Shown here: positions 48,118 to 60,351 of the stretch, one piece after another
Position numbering within the stretch: position 1 is the first letter of the stretch
Layout: every line of letters begins with the position of its first letter
Origin: Tetmemena sp. SeJ-2015
Taxonomy: Eukaryota > Ciliophora > Spirotrichea > Sporadotrichida > Oxytrichidae
DNA: 64,000 bases
Assembly: GCA_027382625.1 (NCBI GenBank)
Contig: JAJKFJ010020768.1
Coordinates: 1 to 64,000 of the forward strand
Direction: 5' to 3'
The notes under the pieces: model-generated
What the model was told of the DNA's origin: nothing
What the model saw: only the letters and a program-made list of their open reading frames with translations
The model's database searches: none
Program-made: the position numbers and the translations under genes

Positions 48118-50443
48118 TCAACAATTAAAATATTTTTACTCTTAATCAATCTGCTCAGCATCTGCGCCTGTATCAAACTTAATTTCAAAAAGGATGCTCC
48201 ATTTCTCAGTAATTTGGCTTCTTTTCTCCTCCCATAGCTTAAGATACTCATCTGGGTATTTCTGATGAGCTAAAATACGGATTTAAGTAGAACTTGAGAG
48301 TAGAGCAAGTGTATTGTCTGAGAAATGAATCAGCATCTAACACAAATTCTTCACCCACTTTGCATTGAGAATCCTCAGCTACTCTTAATTGCGATGATGC
48401 CTTGTCTGGTGGAAGATTGAATAGGAACCTAGGAATTTCATATCAGGTCTCTTTATAACCTGATTCTTGCTTTATTCACCCACATAGAAATAGAGATCGG
48501 TGTTATTCATATTGTGTGCTACAAATGGCAACTGCTGATGGACTATCACATCTTCAATTTTTTCACGATGAAGAATTGCAATCTTATCTATCTTCCATTT
48601 GCTTTCGTTGTGCTCTTTCTAAATGTCATAATCTTAAAATTTAGTTTCTCAGGAAACATAATTCCTTTCAAATAATTAAATCTCTTGTTTTACTTACGAA
48701 ATCTTTTCTAAGCTTTATAATTTGGCCTAGATTATTAAGAGCGTAAAGGCTAAGAATATCATTGAAGTCTCTGCAAGAGGCGGAGAAAATTTTGCAACAG
48801 CCATAAAATTCTCTCTATTCAAGGGTAAGTTGGAGAAATGGGCTTACAGGATTATAGCTTAGATGCACCTTCTTCACTTATGAGACTATAATACTCTTCT
48901 AAGGGAAGTTTCTGAGTCCCTCAACCTTATATATCTCGATATGGCTATCATTGAGGATAAGAACCCATTCGAAGGTAGTTTCATGATAATTCTCTTGATA
49001 GATTCCAAACTGATTCTCTCCTTTCTTTACTTGGAATTGATTGATCTCTTTAAGTATCGAATAGCTTGGACACATCACTTTTCAGTTCAACATATCTCTT
49101 AGGATTAATCGGAGGGAACTCCAAAAATTCAACATCAAAGAATGAACAGTTATGGAACCCTCTGAAAAGATGCACACTCACAAATTACATCTCAGTCTAA
49201 AATTACATTAAATTTCAATGAGGTCACTTACACTCATCATATTTTCTTGCCAAAGGAAAACCTCATTCTTTGAAGTCACTGTGAGAATAACATTTGGTAG
49301 ATTTCTCTTTTCAGACTCGTACACATCATGGTGAAGGATTTTAAAGTACTCAATTTAGAACTTGTGATTAGGCAAAAAGTACTCTGCGAGTTCTTGCGCA
49401 GCCACTCCTTTATCTTTCAAGTTTTTATTTCCTATAAACTCCTTGTAAATTGTAATGATTTTTACCTCCTACTTTGTCAGCGTAAGGATTATCAGCTAAC
49501 ATGAAGTCATTTTTCTCTTCCTTTTAGTTGTTTCTATATCTCGTTCATAAAAATTAATGTTATAAATCGTCTCCTAATTTTTGTTAAGAGATCTCCAATC
49601 GAAAGGAGAATTCTCTTCTTCTTTCTTCTTCTCCTGTTTCTTTTCCTGAACTTTATCTTGATATAAAATCCTGAGAGTCTTTGTACCCCTCTCAAGAAGT
49701 ATAATTAATCTCCCATCTTTTGTGACTTCTTATTGAATTATGTCCCCTAGCTTTCTCATAATTTAAGTACAATCATAATGATAATAATTCTCTACTTGAT
49801 GACTGTTGCAAGGATCTTGGGATTCTTTTGGCTTGAGATATAGATAGAATTTGAAAAGCTGAAGTTCCCAGGTCCATCTCTAGTCCATACAGACACCATG
49901 CCTATTCCTGAAATACAGAAGTAATCTCCGATCGAACTCATGCTCAGATTTCTTATGGGCATTTTAATCTCATATCGCCACGACTCTTTCCATCTAAGAT
50001 TCGAGTTTAGAAAAAGTATCATTTTGCTTACTTCAAAGGCCCTACTGTTATTACGTGGTCTTGGACAATATTTTCATCTTCCATTGGAGAATGAACTATT
50101 ATCAAGTCCTCTGAGAAACTAGCCACAATCTTTGATATAAAAGACACGTCTATGCATTTAATTTTCTTTGTATGTCCTTCCAGAATCTATAAGAAGTTAA
50201 ATCTAAGGCAAAAATATGTGAAGCACTCACATCAATAACTCTGAATTCTGAAGCAGCCATTAAAAGAATCTTGTTAAACTGAACGATTGCGAGCATCTTT
50301 TCAAAGTTTGCTCTAAAATTCTTGGTCTTCCTTTTGCAAGCCAGCAGCTTTGCATTAATCTCCATTTGTGATGTATAATTTTGCAATATTATTAATACAC
50401 AATCTATCAAAGTGTATTATTTATCAGTCTGTTTCTCCCTCAT
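48118..50443 (-). CDS. WD40-like beta-propeller protein
   Basis: ATG 50443 (MREKQTDKQYTLIDCVLIIL) to TGA 48118. An intron GTGAGT...TTATAG (about 50180-50226) joins AASEFRVID to ILEGHTKKIKCIDVSFISKI then VASFSEDLIIV, a WD-type blade. Further blade-like strands: SSIGDYFCISGIGMVSVWTR, TKDGRLIILLERGTKTLRIL, NVILTVTSKNEVFLWQENMM, EWVLILNDSHIEIYKVEGLR, DILSLYALNNLGQIIKLRKD. The helical C-terminus (YPDEYLKLWEEKRSQITEKW) ends EQIDQEQKYFNC. It is probably a scaffold; the partner is unknown. Several frame changes mark unresolved IESs. Confidence 0.65.
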
Positions 50444-51119
50444 AACAATAGAACCATCTATCTTGTGATATATCATGATAGATTAATAAGAAATTCGAGA
50501 ATGTGACATAGTAGTTGTTTGAGACTACAAGTGTCACCGAGAGATGGACTCACACACTAAAGACTCACATACTGGAGCGCGATACAGCTCTTTTTTATTT
50601 CTCAATAACGATATAACTACTCATACGGACAATCTTAATATAGACTATAATGTTAGGATTCGTTAGGACCATAGCAATACTTGACCGAACCTGAAAGAAC
50701 GTGCTTACTTGACAGTGAATTTACCTGACCGGATGAATCTAATAATCAAACCTGCGCAATCTAACATATATAGTACATATAGCTCCATTCTTCATATAGC
50801 TTGAAAGCCGCGCTCGCAATCATTTTCAAGGAGTTAGCGGCAAAGAGATGCAAGACCTATATACGGAAGGCTCCTTATGGGATTTCACTTATTCGGTTAG
50901 TATAAAGCATATATGGTAAAAGAGTAGATAATGAGTGATGTTGTCTGTCGACAGAATTATTGCTCTTTAGAAACTCTCGTGAAGATATTATCGCCCAATA
51001 AACAAAACTCATAAAAGCACAATTAAGATAGGAATAGCTCCTGCATGCAAAAATCTACTCGTGATGTATACAGACACGTCCTCTAAAAGTCATATGCTAA
51101 ATATCCTCGAAATTCAACT
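50444..51119. other. Spacer of distinct composition
   Basis: No gene on either strand. The stretch 50500-50960 is less AT-rich than other spacers and has more CG dinucleotides (for example GCCGCGCTCGC near 50810). No terminal repeats or coding signal identified. Confidence 0.35.
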
Positions 51120-52676
51120 TCTCCTCATTTTATTCTTCTTCCACCTACTACTACTCTTATTCATGATCTGACTCAAAAGAGTATGAGGAACTTTGGAGAG
51201 TTGAAGTCCCAATGAATTATAAGCCTTATGATTCAAGTGCAAGCACAACCAAGAATTCATTTCAATCATGATTCAAGATGGCCCAAATGATGACAACTAA
51301 ATTCAAAGAATAAAGCAATCCTTGTCTCAGTTAGATTACGTCCTCACAAAGGGAAGCGCGAAGGGTAGTATAACCTTGTTCTGTTTCATAATTAATATTT
51401 GATAGCTCAAAGCTCTAGAGATGGACTGCCAGGCAAATGGATCCACTCTACATTAATAAGTTTTCTAGGTATGAATAGGTAGTAAACATCGAGAGGTCTT
51501 CAATAAGCACAGTTTAATTATATGAAAGTCCCTGGAGAAGACTCATCATTCTTTTATTAAAGTTAACATTTTAAAAATACACAATTAGTATTATGTATTG
51601 TGATAAACAATAATCATTTGGATATTAAGGATAAGTTTGTGGAATATAAAGATGACATCTCTAAAACAGAGCAAGTGAGCGTGGTAAAATCATCACTCCA
51701 TTAGCTCTTTACCAACCAATAAAGTATGTAATTTATATACCTAATCATTCATAGAATCATTCGCACTTTACGATCCCAGACTATTGAAAGCTTTGTTTGT
51801 GAAAGGTTACGTGAGCACTGTCTTGAAGGTCATGGTAAAACTCTAGAATGCATTAATCAACAACTAAGGACTCATCTCAGAGTTCTTAGACTACGATCTG
51901 GAATAAATTATTGAAGAACTTCAAGAAGATAAAATTTTGATTAGAGTATAATTAATAAAGTTTAGGCTCAGAAGTTGAGTAGCTAAGGAGGGGCTAAGAA
52001 AAAGTAAGAGACTGCATCAAGCATGTTTGATGACTTCTACGGAGGCTTTGGAGAACCTAGCAAGCCTGCTAACAGTAATTAAGCTTAAGAAGAGTCTAAG
52101 GAGTCCTCACAGAGTAAGCTGATTTTCATGGACTTAAAATGTTTTAGCACACCTAGAAGAAGAATTTGAAAAAGGTTTCAATGAGTACATTTAAAATGTA
52201 AGAGCTCTTGGAAAGACCAAACTTGGATTGGATGAAGATGGAAAGCGAGAGTACATCGAATTCGCAAAGAAGTTCAAGCAGCTGTACAGGAAAGACTTCG
52301 CATCAGATGATCTTACCTCAATCTTATTGAGAAAGTTATTTGTAAGATTAGGGAGTGAATTTTATATAAATTTTAGTTCGAAACTGAAGAGGTAGAAATC
52401 GAAGAAGTTGACAAAAAGCAAGAAGAGAAAGTCTCATCTGAACCTTTTAACATCGCCAACTTCATCTATCATCATATAAGGATTTCATATGTAGGGTTAT
52501 ATTATAGTAGCTTAGAACTTAACCTGCTGCTTCTAAAGCAAATATTGGACTCGTAGAGTAATGGACATCTTTGGAAACTGCTCTTGCTCTTCACAGTGAA
52601 GGATAGGACGTAATATGCACTGAGTTGTAGAACAGATTCGACTTCTCTGAATTTTGATGTAGCTTTGATTAAATGA
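51120..52676 (+). CDS. Unrecognised helical protein
   Basis: Plus-strand segments with clear coding character: EYEELWRVEVPMNYKPYDSS, IKDKFVEYKDDISKTEQVSV, FALYDPRLLKALFVKGYVST with VLKVMVKLQNALINNQGLIS, a Gly/Ser/Gln linker (SSMFDDFYGGFGEPSKPANS), TKLGLDEDGKREYIEFAKKF, NLLLLKQILDSQSNGHLWKL and a C-terminal SLNFDVALIK before TGA 52674. It is mostly amphipathic helix with one acidic tract. No catalytic motif seen. The start is not located (the first coding-like residues are at about 51110) and at least five frame changes are unresolved. It ends 50 bp from the convergent Rav1-like gene. Confidence 0.5.
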
Positions 52677-52725
52677 TAAGGTAAGAGAATAAATAAACTT
52701 TTTTCTTCTCCTATGTTTGCAGGTC

Positions 52726-55700
52726 TCATATTTTAGTTCTGATTATCTTAAGATTACCAGTTGCTGAGGATGCGAATAGTGCACCATTTTAAATTAATTT
52801 ATAACTCATTAGTTGGGTGAATCTTGACTTAGGTAACTGAACCTTTTTTATTTCCTCCAGCAGTGAATGCTGTGAACTGCTCCCTTGGCTCATACTCTTC
52901 ATTGTGTTATAAATTTGATTATACTTCTGCTTATAAAATAGCCTTGACTTACCCTAAATCCAACTACAAATGAGTTCTCAATATCGTTTGTTGCATCTGA
53001 TGAATAAAGAAAGATAACAATGTTTAATTCCTTATAGATTTGACTTCTTCCGGTGTTGTAGTTGATGCTTGTATACTATCTTGTTCATCTTAAATCTAAG
53101 ACATTATTTTTTAAGCCTGGTTTACTTCGTTGAACACCATCAATGAGTTTTACTTTCTCAAGTGCTTTGTTATTGACATATTAGCTCTATCGATTGAATA
53201 ATAAGTTCCTAGATGAATGTTATGACAATCATAAATTTTTGTGTACAGAATCATTCTATACAATCTATTCACACCACTTCTCTTCACACCAGCGATATCA
53301 ATAAACACACTCCTCAACTCACTGTCTAATAGCAGCTCTCGAGAAGATCATAGCGAGCAGAAAGTGGAGTCGATAAGATTTTAGAGTAGATAGCTCAAAA
53401 TCATATTTGAATATATCTTAGATTTTACGTTTTTTTGAGTGTCATTAGCTAAGATTATATGATTGAGAAAGACTTTTTGAATGACTATTAGTTATTTTTT
53501 GAAAGATTATACTATTGTAGATTATTTGTCATAAGCCTTTTTCTTTGGTGTAAGACAGATCTGCTCTGAGAATTTTGTCAACCAGCGTATATGTTTGGTG
53601 AGAGTGGAAGTAATTTGAATCTTTCTTGTGTGAGATAGCTTTCTTTTGTGTGATTAGTGTTACAATTTGGTGGTCTCATTCTTATTGATGAACCTGCCGT
53701 ATTGATTAAAAATTAATGCTACATTTTTTCTAAAAAGGTTTCTCAAACTTTAATTGAAACCCCACAAGCAAATGTAGCCCTTGTTATTGCCAGTGGCGTA
53801 AAGAGGTAAGTAAGGATGAGACTCAACGCACCCTGCATATTCTTCATGGCTTATCTCAAATGCAGATCTTGGCTTAAATGTATAGGAATATATGTAAATA
53901 AGCTTTAGATACTCGAAAGTCTTCAAGCCAGCCCAAGTCTCTGGAGGATTCATCTCATAATCCAAGAACAATCAATAAGCAATTATGCACAGTAAAAATT
54001 AGTATCTTCTATTCAATTAATGTACCTCTAGCTCTCTAAATTTAATAAGACTCAGAAAAATAATTCTTACCCTTTGCTTCTTGGTGTAATTTACAGTCTT
54101 ATAAGAGTAAAGCTTATCTATTGCGGCTAAAACCTTAACAATTTACTAAACTTGAAAAATAATTGTTTTATGGTTTATGATAGGCTCACTTGATGATTTT
54201 AGATCCACATGCTCCTAAGAGACCTTATCATATCTTTTCAGACAATCTTGCCAAGTGGAAAGTTCCTCATCAACAACCTGGTGTATCTCTTCAAGCTGCG
54301 TTCGTATTCATCCTGTACTCTCTTACTAAAAATAAAAATGTTTGTTTACATATAATGTTTTGGGTTACTAAAGAAACTAGATCTGAGTCGCATCTGTCGA
54401 AGGCAAATCCATTCACTGTTTCTCCTTTCATTCTAAACACATCAATCATTTATAGATGATTTATAAACTGCTAAATCAATTCCACCCTCAAATAATTCCT
54501 GTGTTCTTGCTACTGTTCTTGAGCTGAAATCATGGAAACTAGGATTAACAAGGCTGAGCTCGTGATCTTTCAGATTCTTGACAAAGTCACTCAACTTAAA
54601 GTACTCTGCAAAGTGGGTAAACTTCTTTTCCTTATTGAAGAAAAGCGCCATGTCAAGCTATTCACTATCTGCATTTTCGAATTTCTATAGAGCATGAACA
54701 CCAAAGTCACTTACAGTTGATTGAATGCGTTTTAGCTCCTTTATAATGGTCTCTCGTTCTTAAATGCTTAGAATGTTTTCAAACATGTAGGTTGTCACAT
54801 TTTCGAGAATTCTCTGCATGTTATTGAACTTTTTCAATATCTCATTGGAAGACATTCTTGGGTTCATGATGACCTCAATGGCTTCATTAAGAGGTCTTGT
54901 CTTTATAATAGAGGGTCTCAAATCAACCAGAGATTTAATGTGAGTCTTCTCAAACTGATACTCAACAAGTTAGAAAAGATGATGAGAGACAATAAATCTG
55001 AGCCAAATGCCTAAGAACTAATTCATTCTGTCTTTGGCTTTCTTAAAATCTTCCTCCTCTTTGGTAGGCTGAGTAAATGCTGCTCCAACCTAAACGTATT
55101 GCAAATCATCTCCTTCTTTCTTTTCCTCATCGGGTTTCAACAACTGATACTTGAACTTCTGAATCTTCGTCTTAAGATCTTGAAGATTGATGTCACTGCT
55201 TTATCCTAAGGTAACCTTTTTTTCAGACTCAGGATGCTTATGACTCAATATAGACCTGAGATCTACAAGCAAGGATTTTACCAAGCCTAAGTTTTTGGAC
55301 AAATAGCAAAGGTTAATGAGCGATATATAGATGATAACAGTGGCTCTCAATCTAAAAGATTTTATCAAGAATGGAATACACTTACTTAGTACTATATGCT
55401 TGTAAATGAACCTCTTAATCTGCATGAAGCGCAGTAAGTTTTCTGGAAAACTAATTACTGTGCGTGGCCATTCTAAATTGATTATAAAATTGAAAATTTA
55501 CACATTGGGATTTGTGGCTCCTTTCTTTTCGTCAGTGCCATCTACAGCTAATGCTTCAGGACGATAGCTTATTGAAAGCTTGAAGATTTCAAATCTATCT
55601 ATGCCCATTTCTTGTCTGATTCGTCTCTTCTACAGGTTATACGTTCCTTGGAGTGGCACTTTTCTGCTAATAGTCAACGAGCATATAGCTTTCCACTAAG

Positions 55701-57518
55701 TTTTCAAGGAAATCTATCATCTTGGGCATATTGATACCTCTCTTGTCTTAAAATCCTCCATCTGCGATGAAAGGGAAGTCTGCGAGGGAGTTTATAAAGT
55801 TCATTTACTTGAGAGCTTCTTGTTCCACTTTGTACATAACTCCTTCTTTACCCTCTTCAATGAGGTATCCGATTATCAGATTATCATTTTTAGTAAATTA
55901 ATGTAAAGTATAGATTGAGACTATCGATGTGTTTGAGTTACTTCCTGATGAATTCCTTGCTTTCAGCTTGGTCTACTCCTAGCATATCTGATAATTGCTA
56001 GACACTTTGGCTGAGCTTGGACACTTAGCCGTACTCTCCATGCATCAAACTCTGAATCATATCTGTCAGTAGTGAGTTCGCCAATAATTGCTTGTAATAG
56101 TTCTTATTTAAAACGAATAAAGGCTCTAATTTTAATTTAGTTTACTTATTCTGCATTTTAAGAATGAATTCCGAGTTTTCAGATAGGATGAGTAAAGATA
56201 TCACAGAGTATCCTCTCTATGATGTTTCGAAACTCACTATCTCAAACACTTGGAAAAAATGATTGTAAATCTATTTAATGATAAATCTCAAGTATCTTAT
56301 TCTCCTCAATTATTCATCAATTTGATTTAATAAGTTTTTATATTCTAATAACCAAATATACACTTTATAAGGAATGATAAAAAATTAATTTCTAAAAATT
56401 AATGACCTAAAGAAGATAAATTACGATTTATATTTTAAGACTATGGACTGTTATTCTTATTTAAGAATAAATTTCCATAATATGAGTTTGTTTTCTTCTT
56501 ACTTCTCTTCCTCCTATTGCTTCTTAGCTGCTGAATTTGAGGGTGCAGAAAAGAAGTCATCGAAAATTGAATCTCCACCGCCACCTCCTCCATACTTTGA
56601 ATTATTATTCCAGGTCTTTTGAATCTGCCTCTTAAATATAATTCTTTTATTATAACTTGACGTTTGTGTTCTTCTTTAGAGCTTTGATGAAGTCAAGTGC
56701 GAAATAATCGTATCTGGCTGGAGTTGGGACAAATAGTGATTCCTCATCTAGCTTTTGCTCCTGCTTCTTTATGGAGTAGTAGAGGTTGAACTCTGGCAAG
56801 TTGCTCTTCAAAATGTGCTAAATGTTATTTTGCTTGTGAGTATCCAACTAGAACAGATTCACTGCTTTTAGGAACTCCTTTCTAAATACTTTTATTTTAG
56901 AAAGTTAAACATTATTAAATTTCTCTACCACCTACCGATGTTCTGGAGATAGGGATCGCCAATTAAATTAAGACCATGCACATATTAATGATAATAAATT
57001 CTTTCTCCTCTTTCTACGAACTGCTTGAGATAAACCTCCTTCAAAAGATCTGAGTCCTCTTGGTCCATCAATCTAAATATACTTATAATCTAATGAGCAG
57101 CACAGCTAAGATAGGATCCTGCAGTCTGTCTACTTGCTACTTGCACTGCATCCTTTAGGCTGTTAGCTAGGATGAAGAAGGCGCAACTGAGGATGTAATT
57201 CTTCTTGCCCATGAGTGCAAGCGCATTCTTAGAAGCCATAGTTCTGTTCTTAGCCACTGAGAAATCTGAACAGAGGAAATCATAGATCTTCTTCTGACTG
57301 GCCTCAGTCTTGTAGAGTGACAGCAGAATATTTTTCTTTCCAATAAGTAGATACCAGAGTGCGGTTTTCTCAGCCTTGCTGGACTTATTGAAGTCATCTC
57401 CTGCATTTTTGTATTCTACCTTGGCTACCTTTTCAATCAAAAGTTTGATTCTGGGGATGTCCTTCAACCAGATGGGGATGGCCAGTTTCTTCATCATCTC
57501 ATAATTTAGATTATTCAC
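52726..57518 (-). CDS. Rav1/DMX-like (rabconnectin-3 alpha) protein, V-ATPase assembly
   Basis: The N-terminal part is the Rav1p domain: MNNLNYEMMKKLAIPIWLKD, TALWYLLIGKKNILLSLYKT, DFSVAKNRTMASKNALALMG, KKNYILSCAFFILANSLKDA. Long helical regions follow (PEFNLYYSIKKQEQKLDEES; RILENVTTYMFENILSIQER; KKFTHFAEYFKLSDFVKNLK). The C-terminal WD40 propeller includes YAGCVESHPYLPLYATGNNK with GYICLWGFN and ends IHPTNGALFASSATGNLKII then RTKI, TGA 52726. In yeast and animals this protein is the core of the RAVE/rabconnectin complex that reassembles V1 and Vo. Full-length relatives carry a large N-terminal WD40 half, which is absent here. One IES near the stop is resolved exactly; many others are not. 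Confidence 0.85.
52785..52810. other. IES, pointer CATT, 22 bp excised
   Basis: CATT repeats at 52785 and 52807. Excision gives QVKIHPTNGALFASSATG on the minus strand. This is the shortest interruption found. Confidence 0.85.
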
Positions 57519-57733
57519 TCAAATAAGGAGGATATGCTCGCAAATATAAATAAAATGGACAAATTAAATAAATTCACTCCTTGTCTTTAGAAATATTTAC
57601 AACAGATTCGACTTCGACAACAATCTAAATTATCACAAAATATATCTTTTGAGTTAAAAAGCAATGCATGAAGAATAGTTTTTTAAAAGTATTGAATAAA
57701 ATTGGTAACCTAGAAAAAATAAGTGTTAGGAAA

Positions 57734-58095
57734 ATGAATTTACCTTCTAATGAGGGACCATTTGCTTGGTCAAAATATCAAATAGCAATCGCCTTTGCAG
57801 AACAACCACCATCATAATAAACCTTACAAATCCCATAGAAATGTTTCAACGATATTTTATATATCAAATTAAAACATAATTTCACAATTAGAATGACTAT
57901 CGATTTATTAGATTTAAATAAAAAGGATTGCCTGATGCCTAATAGTTCAGTCGTGTTTATTATAAAAAACTTAATAAGATATAATTATAAATGTGTTGAT
58001 GAAGCCGATGTATTTGTTCGATATCAAATCGTACAAGAAGATGAATATGTCATCATTTAATACACCAAGAATAGTTGCTTGCACTTGTAAGCTTT
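57734..58095 (+). CDS. Small protein, 5' part, function unknown
   Basis: ATG 57734 (MNLPSNEGPFAWSKYQIAIA), then FAEQPPSQQTLQIPQKC, MTIDLLDLNKKDCLMPNSSV and YNYKCVDEADVFVRYQIVQE with DEYVIIQYTKNSC, a single open frame of about 120 codons. At 58089 a GTAAGC splice-like donor appears; downstream sequence is AT-rich and the end is undefined. It overlaps the 3' flank of the minus-strand gene at 58.1-59.2 kb. No domain recognised. Confidence 0.4.
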
Positions 58096-59196
58096 CCCCT
58101 TATAATTTATATTAATTTTAAAAAAAGCAAATATAAAAAATTCAAAATATTTAAAGTCAACATTAATTTTATAACTGCTTATTTATTCAGCCCAAACTCA
58201 TTATCTTGTTGTCCTTGCATTTGTTAGTTATAAATTAAGGACATAATATTGTTGACATTTTAGTTTTGAGAGTTAATGTTGAAGTAAGAGTATTTGAATC
58301 TGGAATTGCTGTTACTACTCGGTGGGACAACTCGCTAAGTGTTCTGAAATTGCTAATTGCTACCCACCTATGTCATCTACTGTTAACTTTGAAAAATTTA
58401 AGATTAAGATTTCAACTAAACTTTGAACTCTTTGGAGATACTGTTGCCGCTTGTCGGAACGGGACCTTTCTCTTTATTGGTTCTAAGCCATCATCTCTCT
58501 TCTATATTCATCTTACATATTCTTGCGCATATTTTCAACTCCAGACACTCCCCTCAACGGATTCCCAGCTTAGTCAGCACTCTCTACATTCACAAAGCTA
58601 ATCTAGTTGCCAGCAGCTGGGTTCTAAAAATTACTAAGTCCAGGAGTGATAAAAGAATTTGCTGGTTGAGAGTAGTTGTTTTAAAATTCGTACTGAGGAA
58701 CGCTCATTTATGTTTAGACGTGTGCAGGGTTATGAGCAGGAATATTCATTGGGAGAATGGGGGCTGGAGGTTAGAACTGAGGTTACTGAAATTATGGCAA
58801 TATATAATCTGGATAGCAAAAATTAAAATGTGTGGCACTGATTATGAGTGAGCGAGTTGACTTTGAGCTGCACCAATAAAACTGGATCTCTATTCAGTTT
58901 CTCTATTTCGCTTCTTTTCCAACCACTTTTAGTCCCTGCCAGTGGCTGCAGTAGATCCTGTAACTCCTCCATACCCATTTGCAAACGCGCTTTAATCAGT
59001 AGCTTACTGAAACTACTTGTTTCCCTACTTAAGAGTATTCTAAGAGAAGGGAGCGAGAGCATCATCCACGAGACTTTACCCAAATCCTAACAATAAGTTC
59101 ATTATAAAGAGGAGATATAATTTTCCATTTCAAGGCATTATTTTTGTTGCTATTTATAATCTAAAAATATAGAATACTGTTCTTACCGAACGACAT
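58053..59196 (-). CDS. Gln/Asn-rich protein, function unknown
   Basis: ATG 59196 (MSFGK...), interruption to about 59090, then GFGQSLVDDALAPFSQNTLK, GYGGVTGSTAATGRDQKWLE and KKRNRETEQRSSFIGAAQ. A further interruption around 58760-58860 is followed by QYEFQNNYSQPANSFITPGL, QISFVNVESADQAGNPLRGV, KNMQDEYRREMMAQNQQRER and SRSDKRQQYLQRVQ, with C-terminal QQMQGQQDNEFGLNK. Coding character is clear (frame-consistent, TAA/TAG at Gln positions), but no domain is recognised. The end (in-frame TGA 58053) is approximate. Confidence 0.6.
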
Positions 59197-59513
59197 ATTC
59201 TGAGGTTAATTAAATTAATTCACTTCATGGATTAATATCTATATCTATTTGTTTGAATGATGCTCAGTGGCAAGTATTGTGGAATTGAGGGGTGCATTAG
59301 TCTTTGCCTGCTGCCTATCTTGTTAAAGCAAAGACTCGAAAGTGTTTTTGTCAAGGATCTTAGCTTGAGTCATTTATTATTTCTTTCAAATTATATTTTC
59401 ATTGTGCTTAAGTTTAACTTACTTCAGAGCAATATAAATGTGATGATGAGGATTACAAATTAAATTTAACTGAAAAAGTATCCACAAATAAATCAACACA
59501 AAAATGAAACTTA
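59197..59513. promoter_or_regulatory. Divergent intergenic region
   Basis: About 317 bp between the starts of a minus-strand gene (59196) and a plus-strand gene (59514); presumably both promoters. No motif recognised. Confidence 0.35.
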
Positions 59514-60139
59514 AAAGAGAAACTGAGGAAGAGCATAGACAAGAATAATAATATGTTCTCATTCACATTCCACAATAACCCCTATTAACTCAACTTACAA
59601 ACAGCAAACTAATTTGTAATTAACCAACAAAGCTCAACGAGTGCAAGAGAAGTATAGAGTACCAACAATAGAGATATCAAGATCGAGGTATAATCATAAA
59701 TTTAATTTGTAAAACTATGAATTTATTAGGCGAGTTAATAAGTGAAAATATGATATTGGATAAGCAACTTTTGAGAACTAGTCAATAGCCACAAGGCAGC
59801 TACACATCTGACTAGTTGAAACTAGTAAGATAAACCTCGAATCATAATTTTAAAGTTTTATATTTACTAGAGTGTATTTGCATAGCTACCTTGTTAATCT
59901 TAATTGGATTTGTGTTAGCGTTGATAGTGAACATTGAGGAATTTATTTTCTACTATCACAACTATTCGCTTGTACTAAACCTTGTTGCTTTTGGTTTGCT
60001 TACGTACTCCTCCTTTTCTTCTAGCACTACTTCCCTGGAATCATCAATCAAACTTATTTTCTCACTTGCTGTGTCTGTATCGTTTAAATTCAATTATAGC
60101 TAAAATTTAAATAAAAATCGGAATTAAATTAATAAATGA
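59514..60139 (+). CDS. Small protein with helical N-terminus and membrane spans
   Basis: ATG 59514 (MKLKRETEEEHRQEQQYVLI) to TGA 60137. The frame stays open across RYQDRGIIINLICKTMNLLG and ELISENMILDKQLLRTSQQP, a GTAAGATAAACC...TTTACTAG segment (about 59826-59870) that may be an intron, and hydrophobic stretches LLILIGFVLALIVNI and YSLVLNLVAFGLLTYSSF. A helix followed by one or two spans could suit a tail-anchored trafficking protein, but I do not assign it. Confidence 0.5.
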
Positions 60140-60186
60140 GGAGTTGTAAAATATTGGCCGCTAAATTGTAAAATAGGTAGCCCAAT

Positions 60187-60351
60187 ATGGGCTTATTCGG
60201 TAGCTTTTCAAATTTTAAGATGAGTTTGTTCTTCCTTCATTACGATAGGAGGCGGCAATGAAAGATATGATGTTTTTGTCTCCGAACCAATAAATTAGCC
60301 AAGTTCAAAAACTTGTGACCGAGGTAACTCTTTACACAGGCCTCCTACAAA
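60187..60351 (+). CDS. Possible interrupted gene, left fragment
   Basis: ATG 60187 gives MGLFGSFSNFK; in another frame the sequence reads TIGGGNERYDVFVSEPINQP then SSKTCDRGNSLHRPPTK up to the 14-bp repeat at 60338. Joining through that repeat to 62585 continues in frame as KLQGSKLLRILSLIEWQKFK. This would be a gene interrupted by the 2.2-kb GC-richer insert. The evidence is frame continuity only. Confidence 0.3.
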
